A DNA stretch of 64,000 nt, from assembly GCF_001632365.1 (NCBI RefSeq), contig NW_024468510.1, positions 913,920 through 977,919 on the forward strand, given 5' to 3'. Positions 36,395 through 47,842 of this stretch are shown piece after piece. How positions within the stretch are numbered: the first letter of the stretch is position 1; each line of letters begins with the position of its first letter. Source of the stretch: Laetiporus sulphureus 93-53 (lineage: Eukaryota > Basidiomycota > Agaricomycetes > Polyporales > Laetiporaceae). The position numbers and the translations under genes are program-made. Under the pieces are notes generated by a model. The model searched no databases. It was not told the origin of the DNA and saw only the letters and a program-made list of their open reading frames with translations.

Positions 36395-36600
36395 CGGGCA
36401 GCATACAGGATAATACAATCGCTCTTCGGGATATGTACAAGGCTATATTGATTGGGACATTTGTTAGGTCTGGTTACATCGCATTGCAGGTTCACATGTA
36501 CAATCGAAGCTTAAGCAGCAGAAATGAGCAATGATGTTCATCAACGGCAATCGTACATGACAAACCAAGTAGCTAACACCCTCGTTCATCTACGCATCTT

Positions 36601-39171
36601 TCATCGGCTAGCTCCCAGCCCGAAGCTCTTGCCCTTGAAACCGCCGCCTAGGCTAGTCTCTCCCGCCATGCGCACGCGCTTCTCCACATCCTTGATCTTG
36701 CTATCGACCTCTTGCACCGCGCCGTCGATCCACAGCAGACTCTCCAGATGGCCGTTCAAGATTTGCGCAATCTGCGTCATGGCGTCCTCTCCATGGTCTT
36801 GCTCTGACTTCTCAGACGAGAGAGCGAGCGCGTTCACGGTATCGATCATCTGTGTGAGGGAGCCAGAAAGGTCATCAAGGTGGCCGTGCAGTTCTGTTGC
36901 CAGTGTGTAGCTGAAGAGCACGATGCATCAGACCATGTCAAGGCCAACACAACCATCATGAATACATACTTCTTGTCCCGTTCAGTATCGGCGGGGCCTG
37001 TGTCGAGAGCACGCAGGTTTCCACCTTGACCTCCCAAGATTTCCTCGGTCGATTTCTCGTACGCTTCTAAGGTGGCCGTGAGCTCCTTCTGCTGTTGCTC
37101 GATATGATCCAATGATTGGTCAATATCATTCTGCTCCTGCTCCGCAGCAAGAACGTGCGCATACAACGCCGCCAACTATCTCGATACATGTCATGTCAGA
37201 GAGATCTCACGAGATCACAGTCGATCACGTACATTGTTGCCGTTCTCGATGAGCGTGCGGTCCCACACCGCAACCTCGCTGGCGAGCTTGTCGAACTCAC
37301 GCACTTGAGTCTCAAGCTCCGTTGACCATTTGTTCACGATCTCCTCCAGCGTCTTCCCACGAAGCACGGATGGCGGCGGCACTGCAATCGACGGCGCGCT
37401 CGCGCTAGGTGAAATGCCAGAGGCAGAAGGTGCAACTGGAGCATAAAAATGAGAATACGCTAGTGGATAAGATGACCACGATGATATACCTGCGTTGGTA
37501 GCATCCTTAGACTTGTCTCCCTCTTTCGTTGCTATACTCGCCGGCGTCGCGAATAACGTAGCTAACAGACTCAAATGAGAATCTCAATTGTGAGACTTGA
37601 TATGAAGAACTGACAGGTCCCGTCTTTCTTCTCCGGTGGCGCGGTTCCTGTATCTTTCTCCTTACCCTTATCCTTGGTGCTACCGAAAATGAATGTACTA
37701 GTGCTTGTGGCTGCAAGCATCGTTCGTCAGCCTGTGCAGAGCGGAGTCCAACAATCCGTACGCACACGCAGCGGTAGCATCTTTCTGTTCACCTGGCTTC
37801 TTGGCGAAGAAATTAAAGCTGGCTACACAAAGTCAGAAGATCAGGTTGTCGCATAAAAAGACAGAACCTGAGTCGTGTAGCTGTGCTCACAAGTACCGGT
37901 CGCCCCGCTCGTCGACGCAGTTAATGTGTCCTTGCTAGCATCCATGGAAGTAGTACTTGGTGTACCGAAACCAAACAGGGGCGCCGATGCTGCGGCAGGC
38001 GTACTGCCACTCGGTGCAGATGGAGTGCTAGGCTTGTTGCCGAAAAGGCCTCCTGAAAACGAAGCAGAAGCACCCGCAGCAGGAGCTGCAGGTACAGAAC
38101 TCGCAGCGGCTTCTCCGGGCTTGGCGACACTGCCAAACAGTCCGCCTGCAGGCGCTGTAGCTGGTGCTAGGGCTTTCATGAGGTCTGAGCGCAGAACAGC
38201 AGAAAACGCCACGTACCTGTCGCCGACGTGCCGATCGTACTTGGTTGTGCAAAGACTGAACGATCATCAGATACAGCAATGTGAGAGCTCTTGAATAACG
38301 TACAATTGGGAGGTGCGGGTTGGGATGCCGAAGACGCCCCTTGTTCAGGAAGTTTTGCTGCTCCAAAGGGAGAGCCACCAGCCGGAGTGCTGAGTGTCGC
38401 AGCACCCGGAGTAGATGTGCCAGGCACGGCCGTCGATGTACCAAAGAGATTCCCTCCTGCCGGTGCCGTCAAACCACTGCCAGCACCGAGCGAGTTTACA
38501 ACCGGCTTATTTGCATTGCCGAACAAAGTCGTTCCAGTAGACGGCGTCGTTGATGCACCTGCGTTGCCAAACACGCCATTTCCGCTGGCTGCTGGTGCAT
38601 TGCTTCCAGTGGATGATCCCGCGCTACCTAGATTTCCGAAAATGCTTGCAGCGGCGGGAGTGGTGGTAGCTGGCCCTGTATTGCCCAAATTCCCAAAGGT
38701 GCTACCTCCGGGGGCGGGTGTGCTCGTAGCGTTCGACGAGCCAAACATGCCCCCAGTCGTCCCAGTGCTCCCCGGTGTCTGATTACTTGTAGCCGATGAA
38801 CCGAACAAGCTCGTGCCCGGAGTCGTCGCGTTTGTTGTAAAACCACCGAACGCATTAGGTGTGGGGGTACTGGAAGTGTTCGATGCACCACCTGGAGAAG
38901 GCGTGGCCGTGCTAGTTCCTGCGCTGGCTCCGCTGAAGGGCTGAGTACCCATCGTTCTTCCAAAAGAAAGTGGAGCGGCGGTGCTCGCTGCCATCGCGGC
39001 TGCTTTCAGTACAGAAACGGGAATTCAGAAACGGGACCGACCTCCAAAACTTATGCCGCTACCGAAAACATTGCTCGTCCCGCTAGCAGGTGCCTCGGCA
39101 GGATTGCTTGCGTTACCTGATGGTTGATTTGCATTGTTGTTGTTCTGGGCGGGATTCTGAAATAAGCTCAT
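36601..39171 (-). CDS. NSP1: FG nucleoporin Nsp1
   Basis: Nsp1 is a central-channel nucleoporin; its coiled C-terminus anchors it in the Nup57/Nup49 and Nup82 complexes, while FG repeats form the permeability barrier. The start is MSLFQNPAQNNNN at 39171. About 400 residues are rich in Ser, Thr, Gly and Ala with repeated LFG, FGSS, FGN and GMFG motifs and almost no charge. They are followed by the Nsp1_C coiled coil: KTLEEIVNKWSTELETQVRE, then EQEQNDIDQSLDHIEQQQKE, then LATELHGHLDDLSGSL, then QILNGHLESLLWIDGAV. It ends FGLGASR at 36601. Several short introns break the FG region, and exact junctions there are hard to fix because of the repeats. The long plus-strand frame opposite it is a composition shadow. 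Confidence 0.94.
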
Positions 39172-39822
39172 ATTGCCTCTTTCCTCCCAAAGAGTTCTGC
39201 TCAGGAAGGTTGGATTCTGCAAGTGCAGTATCAAAGGAGGAGGCTAAGCGTGGCAAATGAAGGCTGGATTGAAACGCAATCGCATGCGATTTGATTTGAA
39301 CACAATGGCACGCGGGCACGTGAGATACGCGTCTCTATTAGGCCTCGCGTGGCCGGTGCCACTGCCGCAGCGTACTTACTACTACGGTAGTGACAATACA
39401 ATAATTGTGAAGTTTCAACGCTGCGCTTGGAGCGTCGACGGCTGAGATGTTGGTACAAAGTCGTACTCAGAAGGAGCTTATTGTATATCCAAACCACAAT
39501 CATCGTGAACACACGGTGAGCACTTCGAGAACCGTTAACGTGTTTCGGCAGGAAACCTGGTCCGGTATCCACACAGTATGCAGCACTCCCTTTTATCCAT
39601 CTCTCAGAAGTAATCGCTATCGTTATTGTCCATGAATTGATCCATTCGAGCAGCAATATTCCGTGCTATACACGGTCGTAGTTCCGATATATCTGAGTCA
39701 CATATAAAGAAACGGAAGGGGGCAAGAGGAGTTATATGCACCTACGATAAGGAAGTAGAACACAAGCAATATAGTATACGTGATACAGCTGGACATAGGT
39801 AAGTTGCGATACTCTGCAATCA
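39172..39822. other. Intergenic
   Basis: This holds the NSP1 upstream region and the MYND gene 3' flank. Nothing else is recognised. Confidence 0.4.
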
Positions 39823-40563
39823 TCAATTCACAATACCCTCGTTCAGCCTAGTAATCAACAACTCCTTCCACGGCTGCCCTGGATGCAACTGGTCCAATAC
39901 ATCCTGTGAAAAGCCCACCGGCGCGATGTTCAATATGCTCTCGTCCGCACACGACAGCATAAAAACATAGCACCCACTGCTCCATGCTTCACATTGACCT
40001 CGGAGGCGTACTTCAACTGTGACCGCATCTCTTCATGTTTCTCTTTGGGAAGGCTTTCGAAAGGCATGACATCGGCATCGATGACATAGAACTGCGTCTC
40101 TATGCGGGTTGCTCCCGGTCGTGGCCGAAGATATATGATTAAGACATCGCGATCAGCACGAGTGCGATCAACACAGAGGTCCAATGCGCGAAGACCCGCT
40201 TCCGAGATAGTTGGCCGGTGTTTCTGGGTAAAGTCACGGAGGACTTTCAGGCGCTCAGTCCGCCCGTCTCCCAACGTCTGCGCCCGGCGATTAAGCTTGC
40301 ATCTAGCTTTATGAACTGGCCACGCTTGCTTTTGGCATTCTTTGCTCTAACAGCATGACATCTACACAGTTCATAAGCCTGAAGGAAAGATGATCACTCA
40401 CGCAGTACAGATCAACTCTGCAAGCACTACATCGAGACATGATAGCTCCATCTGCACGCGATTTAAGACAATTTTGACATTGTGTGGACTCCTTCCGAAG
40501 AGGTTCTTTGGGATCAGACTCTGGATGTCGAAAGTCGGCGGGCGGAGCTGGTGACTTTGACAT
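39823..40563 (-). pseudogene. MYND zinc-finger protein with a single-base frameshift
   Basis: The start is MSKSPAPPADFRHPESDP at 40563. The MYND finger is complete: CQNCLKSRADGAIMSRCSAC, then VDLYC, then, after an intron, SKECQKQAWPVHKARC. The body (VLRDFTQKHRPTISEAGLRA, then LDLCVDRTRADRDVLII, then ETQFYVIDADV) matches the paralogue at 58265-59083. At 39961-39965 (five A on the plus strand) the frame breaks. One extra base would restore MLSCADESILNIAPVGFSQD through to NEGIVN, stop at 39823, the same ending as the paralogue. Without it the protein ends early at VRTRAY. The rest is undamaged, so this is either a homopolymer sequencing error or a very young pseudogene. Confidence 0.85.
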
Positions 40564-41006
40564 TGTTATATTCTTCAGGAATTTTTGGTCCTGCCCAACC
40601 TATTGGCACGTCTAGTTCGCTTGGAAAGTTTCCCATAGGAGAGCGTCACAACAGTGTTTGTAAGATAGCAGCGATCTGTACGACGGGGCTTGAAGATCGT
40701 TCCGGTGTGGAAATTGACGCGGTCACGTGAACGATGGTGAGGCGTTACGCGAGGTCACGCGCCTCGGACCGCCCGAGCAGTTCGTGAAGCCGCCCAAGTG
40801 ATCCGCGCAACAGGGTGAATTCATACTGGTGCATATACACCGCACCTTTTTCTCTTTACTTGGGGAAATGCAGACCATGATTGGCAAGGACTCCGATGAA
40901 AAAGTTCCTTTCTGAGAAAACCCCACAGCTTGTTCTGGAAAGCGCTAGTGTACAACACGAAGATCGGACTTAAGTACAGAGGTAGCACGACGAAGAATTA
41001 CATCAT
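40564..41006. other. Intergenic
   Basis: This holds the MYND gene promoter and the 3' flank of the nucleoporin gene. Nothing is recognised. Confidence 0.4.
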
Positions 41007-44000
41007 TCACGACTCTTGAATGGCGGGGCCCTGCAATTGAGGTGGTCGCCCTAAGGTCACATCCAACTTCGCTGCCAATTTCATGATCTCGTTCTCTATG
41101 CTATCGATCTTGGCGCGCCTAGAGGCATAGAGATACGTCAAGTGTATATAATGAACGAAAAGCGAAGAACATACTCTGTATTGGTTCGCTTGCCAAGTTC
41201 GAACGCTTGAGAGACACCTAGCGTCTCGCCACTGTCAAGGAGCCTATTCTTGCGCAGCCTCTCCTTCTCTTTCATCTCCTTCAACTGTGGTAGAAGCCTA
41301 TCGACTTCTCTTTGGAGCTGATATGAGGCATAGGGTGTCAATAGTACATTCTGAAGCGGTAAGCATACGATACTGACCAACCGTATTCTGTATGCCAGAG
41401 AATTCTCATCATACTTGCTTACGCCGGCCACTTCGGCTTTCATGCTCCTCAGTTCCTCAAACCACTTTGTTTCGCTCTCACTCAACTCCGGCGATGCCTG
41501 CTTCATCAACAACTGGAACGTCCGATCCATTCGTGCCATCAACGAATTTTGCGCCTCTTTCAATTTGTCTATCTTCTCCTTCGTCGCTGTGACTCTTGGC
41601 CCCTTCAGTGACTCAACGAGATCGAACATCTCCTTGCACTTCTCCCGCTGCTGGTCGAACTCCTGTTTCTGCAGCTCCTGGCGAACAACCGCGTCATGAT
41701 AAGCCACATTAATCTCGCTCAGCTGACGGGTAATGCGCTCCACGACCGTGCCTAGATAGCGCAATGTGTCTGGAGTGACCATGAACTCGCCCCTTGGACT
41801 TAGCGAGGGGGGAAGAGATACGCGGGGACTTGATGACTTGGACACGTTTGAAGGTGGAGTATACGGCTCCAGACCTAGCAAGGAGATGTATGCGGGTGGA
41901 CCAGCAGCCGGAAGCGATAGTGCAAATGGGCCTTCCTCCTTTGAAACCGATGGCGATTCCGCCATGAGAGAGAAAGGCATGTCCGAACGCAGGTTCAAAG
42001 GAGATATCTCGATACGCATGGTGGACGTCAAGATGAAGATGCTGTATGTCGGATAAACATCGTCCGGTATCGAAACCCCTATGACAGGATTTGAGCTCCT
42101 GCAACGATGCAATGCGTAAGTCCCAGACCAACATGACAACGTAAAGCAGCTCACTTTCGCTCAATAGAGAATGTCAATAGGATCGGTTGCACATCCGTGC
42201 CTGCGCTATCCTGCACGGAGTACTGCAGATCGTTCTCGTTATCCACGTTTCGAAGAGCATGGGCAAGACTGCGGAGTACGGGCCCTAACTGTAGAGCATG
42301 GACACCGAAGGCATGATATACGTAGATCATATCATCATGGATGGGATCAGATAGGAATACAGGGTGGTTTGCTTGGATCAGGTCGAGTAGAGCGGATTCC
42401 GATGTTGATGTGGCGACCTTGGACAGCATATCAACAATGCCGAGGTCAATAGTCTCGTAGACTGCCAACATCGGAAGATCGCTATCTGGATGCTGGCAAG
42501 ACGTGAGCAAAATTCTTAGGCGATTACATCCACAGCGAACCTTCTTATGTTCCCATCGTGCCTCGACTTTCTCCACGTCGAGGTAGACGTCTACTCTGCC
42601 ATCTTGGAAAGCTGCAACAATCACGCCTAGTCGCTCCGTTTCACCCTCAAACTCCTCTTCGATGTCACTACCGAAGGCCATGTATGCAATGTCGGTTGCG
42701 TCTCCTCCGTCACTGCCCTCCAGACTGCGAGGCGATGGTTGGAGCAGGAACGGGCCCTGCCGCACAGGAATATTCTTGACAACAGTCGGCGGGTACATGC
42801 GGATTGTCCGAGGTGCAGCCGGATAGACAGTCCCAGGAGGGAGCTGCTTGACCAATGCTGACACATACTTGTGTTGGTGTTCGTAGAGGTCAGACAAACT
42901 GTCTGCGTGAGAGCCCTCATCCTGTGACCTTGAGAGATATTGTTGCTTGGAAGATACGAAACATTCAAGAGAGTGTACATATGAAGATGGTATCTCTCTA
43001 GAACTTGGTTAGCTATGATCCATACTGAGAAGCGCCGGACTTACGCATGTCGAGGCATGTAGGGGCATATAGCGTAGATGTCACCGCTTTTCATGATTGC
43101 ATATACGGTCAAGGGGCCCCAGTCGGCTCTCCCTTTTCCTAATGTGAAAGAAGCGACTTCTCTCTCGCTCTCATCGACAGCAATGTAACTATTCTTCTTC
43201 TTCTCCGGGACAAAAGAGAGTACTTGCTGAGGTTCCTCTGTATCTCTTGAAATGTCGTATTCACTAATCACATTTGATCAACCCATGAAACCAATCAAAC
43301 TTCATGTCAGCAGACATACCGTAGCTTTCCGTCGGTGGTCATGACCATTAGGGTTGTGCCACCTTCTCCCCAAGGATGCCATTCAATCTTAGCAATCGGA
43401 GGAGAGGTATCCGCCGCATGATAGAACTGTCCCACTTGCACGCATCTGCCCATAATATGTCAACTAAGGTGGATGCATGATGCATGGACTGGCGGACGTA
43501 CTTGCAATCGATCGTGGAGGGCACGAGCTTTGTGAATCCGGCTCGAGGAAGTACTACGACAGCCACCTGGAATGCTCCCGCCACCACGAGAAGTTTGCCA
43601 TGGGGACTCAGAGCAATCTCATGGATGTCAAATTCCAAGTTTGGTGTGTGCAGGATCTACAGACACTCCGTTAAGCTAACATTATGACGTCGCGCGAGAC
43701 CAGGCACACTTTATAGGAATTGCGTGCAGAGCCACCGAACCTGGACTCAGAAAGCGTAGTCATTCGAATTTCATGGCCGACAGCAACTATGAGTTCTGAG
43801 TCTTTGATGATCATGACCTGGCGTCTGCCAGATGGTGCTGGTCCATCTCGCTGAGGATCTATTTTGGTGAAGTCACAGAGAGACCCAAGCGATAGCTCAA
43901 GTGAGGCTCCGGCTTTTACGGAAGAATCAGCAGCGCTCGGTGAATGAGAGAAGATAGGGTGGTCTTTCAGCAGTGCACTCCAGTCGGCATCGTTGTCCAT
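41007..44000 (-). CDS. NUP82: Nucleoporin Nup82/Nup88
   Basis: This is the cytoplasmic-face nuclear pore subunit that anchors the mRNA export platform; in yeast it forms a coiled-coil complex with Nsp1 and Nup159. The start is MDNDADWSALLKDHPIFSHS at 44000. The N-terminal half reads as a WD-type beta-propeller (NLEFDIHEIALSPHGKLLVV, then IAKIEWHPWGEGGTTLMVMT, then YAIMKSGDIYAICPYMPRH). It continues through FGVHALQLGPVLRSLAHAL. The C-terminal quarter is a long coiled coil (VVERITRQLSEINVAYHDAV, then LLQREVDRLLPQLKEMKEK), ending GPAIQES at 41007. Several introns of 45-60 nt are seen. It is divergent from proteasome alpha7 with a 207-bp shared promoter. It could equally be labelled NUP88, the animal name. 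Confidence 0.9.
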
Positions 44001-44207
44001 GTTGCTCAAGTGGAAGCGGCACGAGGTTGAACGCGGCCCTGAACCTGGCGCGATCATTGGCCTTGACGCGTTGCCCGTATTTGCTAAATATTCCCACGCT
44101 CACGCGTCGCGCGCATCTCAAGCTTGCGCGTCCTACACCAGCAGCTGCTACTGTACCAGCACTACCGTCGCACACCCCGACATTTTCTCCTCACTGGACC
44201 ATTCGCG
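44001..44207. promoter_or_regulatory. Bidirectional promoter, NUP82 / proteasome alpha7
   Basis: Only 207 bp separates the two divergent ATGs. No TATA box is seen. The call rests on gene arrangement. Confidence 0.45.
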
Positions 44208-45286
44208 ATGACCTCTATTGGAACGGGTTACGATCTCTCAGCTAGTACCTACTCCCCCGATGGCCGCATCTTTCAAGTGAGCCTCATTCGACGCACGTCA
44301 TGGCGTGAAGCTTACATGTTGCGTCTCTGTAGGTCGAGTATGCAAACAAGGCTGTAGAGAACTCGGGGTACGTGACCTTTAGAAAAGAGATGTAAATGCG
44401 CTGATCTGCATCCTCCGCAAGTACCGCCATCGGGTTGAGAGTGAAGGATGGCGTAGTATTGGCCGTGGAGAAACTCGTTCACTCGAAACTGCTCGTACCA
44501 GAGACGAACCGGCGGATACAGACGATTGATAGACACATAGGTCTGGTATGTGGACAAACATGCAAGCGTGTTTCTCACGGATTCTGATTGTGTGATTGCA
44601 CAGGCTTCATCTGGTCTGCTCGCTGATGGCCGACACTTAGCGAACCGTGCAAGAGATGAGGCCGCGAACTACATTGATACGTGGCGAGCACCGGCACCGT
44701 TGAAAGTTCGTTGTATCCTATGATGCATACGTCATGCTGAATGCCGCTCTCGAGGACAGGAATTAGTAGATAGAGTTGGAGGATATATTCAAGCATACAC
44801 ACTCTACTCATCCGTTCGACCGTTTGGATGCAGTACCATCCTCGGTGGGTTTGACAAGACAGGTCCTGCGCTATATGTGATCGAGCCTAGTGGTATTTCA
44901 TATGTAGGTCCTCGTATAGAACTGTTCCACAGCCTATCTTAAATCCACCGAACGCCCTATAGGGATACCATGGTGCGGCAATTGGCAAGGGACGTCAGCT
45001 CGCCAAGACAGAGCTGGAGAAGCTGAAGCTCGCAGAACTCTCGGCCCGGGAGGCAGTTTTCGAAGCTGCTAGGATGTACGTCTGTCGCCTTCGCTATAAC
45101 ATGCTCTCTCTCAACACATTCACTTCTAGCATTTACCTTGTTCATGAAGATGCGAAGGAGAAGGAATTCGAGCTCGAGATGTCTTGGATAGGTGACGAGA
45201 CTAACGGTATACATCGACCAGTACCCAAAGACCTCTTTGTTGAGGCCGAACAGAAAGCAAAGGAGTCACTGGAGAATTTCGAGTAG
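44208..45286 (+). CDS. PRE10: 20S proteasome subunit alpha7 (Pre10/PSMA3)
   Basis: This is a non-catalytic outer-ring subunit of the 20S core. The start is [20 protein letters not shown], the alpha-subunit signature with the DLS and SPDGR gate elements, then [12 protein letters not shown]. Other family blocks are [76 protein letters not shown] and [16 protein letters not shown]. It ends ESLENFE, lacking the long acidic tail of animal PSMA3. Six or more short introns are present, with junctions at the [12 protein letters not shown] and SGISY-GYHG positions. It is convergent with RPN12 (123 bp between the stop codons). Confidence 0.96.
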
Positions 45287-45409
45287 AAGACTTGTATTTC
45301 GTGATGTGTTGCTATCGGACTTGCTTTGCCTGGAGCTTTCAAACTGAGAATCGCGACTTATCGGAGCATAATCGAGCAACAAAAAACGCAAACGTCCATA
45401 GCTATACGA

Positions 45410-46507
45410 TCATACAATCTGCTCTAGCTCACGTGCAAGTGATAGGTTTGCTGCAATGAGCTTCTCTTTAGGAATTTCGATCTTCTCCTCGCTCTTCTTC
45501 GCGAATGTTATCGTTCCGGCTTGTACGTTGACTTGCCATCCCCGCTGATGAACAGATGTTGAGCCAAATTGATTATACAGAAAAACCATGTCCTTACTTG
45601 TTGAGCGAAGCTCAAGAGTTCAGACTGGGTGTTGAAGAATAGCAGCGTGCCGGCGTCCTTTATTGGCAGGCTCTCATAGGCGGCCTCTTCGCAGCTGGCG
45701 ATCTCGTTCCTGCAGTGGTCACTGTCAACATCCTCGTTAGATGCCACGGACACAATTGTCACGTACCTGATGGTACCCATGAGACTATCCACGAAAAACT
45801 TATATTCTTCTGCTGGCGCCTCTTCGCGCGCATTCCAAACCTTGCTGTAGCTACCTTCCATAAGCCATCGTTCTAGATTAACTGGATGCTGGATATATGG
45901 GTTCGCGGTCAGGGAATCGGCAGCGAGTGGGAGTGATTCGAGGGTTGTATGGAAGTCGGCGATGCGGTTCTGTGTGAGTAGGCGGATGAGGTACAGGCCA
46001 CGAATGGGATATTCACGGGGTGATGGCGGGAGGACCGAACTGTTTGAGAGAGAACGCAAATCAGCGCATTGGGTGCGGAGTGTGAACATGGGCAGTACGT
46101 ATACAAGGAGAGCACATGCCTGTAGTCGTTATAGAATGTCTGAAGTTGCGAGAAGTAACGGTCAAAGGAGGGTATATCTCTTGATCGTATACTCCAGAAT
46201 GCTCCAATTTCCAGAATATCACCTACGAATGAACATTAGCATATACTCGAGGCATATGCAACAGTGCAACAACTCACGGGCCATGACCAGATCCTCTAGG
46301 CTAGCATCCCCCAATGGTACTAGCAGGCCATTCTCAACAAGGCCAACCTATATCCTTTCTCCGTCAAATCCATGTGCATCGAAAGCTAGGAGGAGTTGCA
46401 ACCTTCAACTGAGCTAGTAGCACACCACATTTCTTCAGGTCGGATGGACGCGCGTTGAACGTTTGCTGCAGCTGGCTGTACAATGAAACGAGTTGTGATG
46501 GTGCCAT
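45410..46507 (-). CDS. RPN12: 26S proteasome regulatory lid subunit Rpn12 (PSMD8)
   Basis: This is a PCI-domain subunit of the 19S lid; in yeast it joins last during lid assembly. The start is [19 protein letters not shown] at 46507. Exons then give [22 protein letters not shown], and the conserved [20 protein letters not shown] then [13 protein letters not shown] block. These are followed by [58 protein letters not shown] and the winged-helix end [19 protein letters not shown]. The C-terminus is LARELEQIV, stop at 45410. About 275 residues is normal. It is divergent from the beta1 gene, with 235 bp between starts. Confidence 0.95.
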
Positions 46508-46742
46508 TCTGAATTATTCTTTCGTCTAGATAGCGTCGGAACGGAAGTCGCGGCGAGAAAGGCGGGCTTGAGAGGAAGGATCCAGACAGTGGAAGAGATG
46601 AAGTGCTACAACGAGGCGCGACGCGCGTCGACGCGTCACCTCGATCCTTCAGCCACCTGGAGCTCTTGGACCTTCACTCACCGAAGCAAATCCACTCAGT
46701 AACTCAACTCTCCACCCAACAACTGTCGTCTGCTTGTCCACC

Positions 46743-47733
46743 ATGGAGACTATCGACATCGCGCATCTGAAGTCTGGGGAGATCAACCTTGGTGTAAGTC
46801 CACTGTCAAACGCTGCAAAAATTCAAACTGATGTACATCTGAGTACAGACCTCGATCATGGCCGTCCAATTCAAGGACGGCGTGGTAGTCGGTGCAGACA
46901 GTAGAACAACCAGCGGAAGCTACATTGTACGTGACAAATTGGGTTCTTACGAACAGGAGACTCATACTTCGCAGGCCAACCGCGTTACAGACAAGCTAAC
47001 GCACATCCATGATCGCATCTACTGTTGTCGCTCCGGCTCAGCTGCAGACACTCAAGCTGTCGCCGATATCGTACATTACTACCTCCAGCTCTACACGTGA
47101 GTTGCTCGATCAAGGCGCGGTGTACACCCACTAAATGGGATGCGACTATAGGCAGATGCACGGTGGCCCGCCGCCCGTGCACACTGCGGCAAGCGTCTTC
47201 CAGAAGCTATGCTACGAGAACAAGGACGCATTAAGTGCTGGTATCATTGTTGCGGGATGGGACAAGGACGTGGGCCCGAGCGTATACAATATTCCTCTGG
47301 GTGGAGGGTTGTTCCGCCAACCTTGGGCGATTGGAGGTTCGTTCTGTCATTTTGATGCTTAGTAACTCCAGGATGAATGAGATATCTAGGGTCTGGGTCA
47401 ACATATGTATATGGATATTGCGACGCGACATACCAGGAAGGTTGGGGCAAGGAGGAGACGATTGAATTTGTCAAGAACAGTCAGTGTTCATCCTTGTGCT
47501 CCTGATACCGAACTAACTCCTCGTCGTTCACAGCACTTTCTCTGGCGATGTCAAGAGATGGCTCTTCAGGAGGCGTGATTCGTATGTGTGTGATCACAGA
47601 GGAGAGCGTCGAGCGGCTCTTCGTACCAGGGAACGAGCTTCCGAAGTTCTGGGAAGGTAAAGAGGTGCTAGGCTTGCCTGACGTCAAGGAAGGGCCCAAG
47701 GAGGCCGTCGAACCCATGGCTGTTGAGGTATAG
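46743..47733 (+). CDS. PRE3: 20S proteasome catalytic subunit beta1 (Pre3/PSMB6)
   Basis: This is the caspase-like protease subunit. The start is [17 protein letters not shown], a 17-residue propeptide. The first intron falls exactly at the Gly/Thr processing site, so the mature N-terminal nucleophile Thr is the first codon of exon 2 ([20 protein letters not shown]). The catalytic partners are visible: Asp in ADSRTT, Lys in VTDKLT, and Ser/Asp in the SGSAADTQA loop. The Arg in CCRSGS is the beta1-type specificity residue. Later blocks are [39 protein letters not shown] and [15 protein letters not shown]. It ends AVEPMAVEV. Six exons are seen. This is the third proteasome gene in a row. Confidence 0.96.
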
Positions 47734-47842
47734 ATATGATTTTGCGACTACGTATTACGATATTACACCGTGGAATCGCTGTCGTTGCGGGTTGCAATAC
47801 GAGGTGCAGTGCAGTATATAAACGAGCCAGATGTTACACTCT

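Noticed and set aside
38291..38782. 163-codon plus-strand frame opposite NSP1
   Set aside because: It is a low-complexity shadow of the FG-repeat exon on the minus strand.
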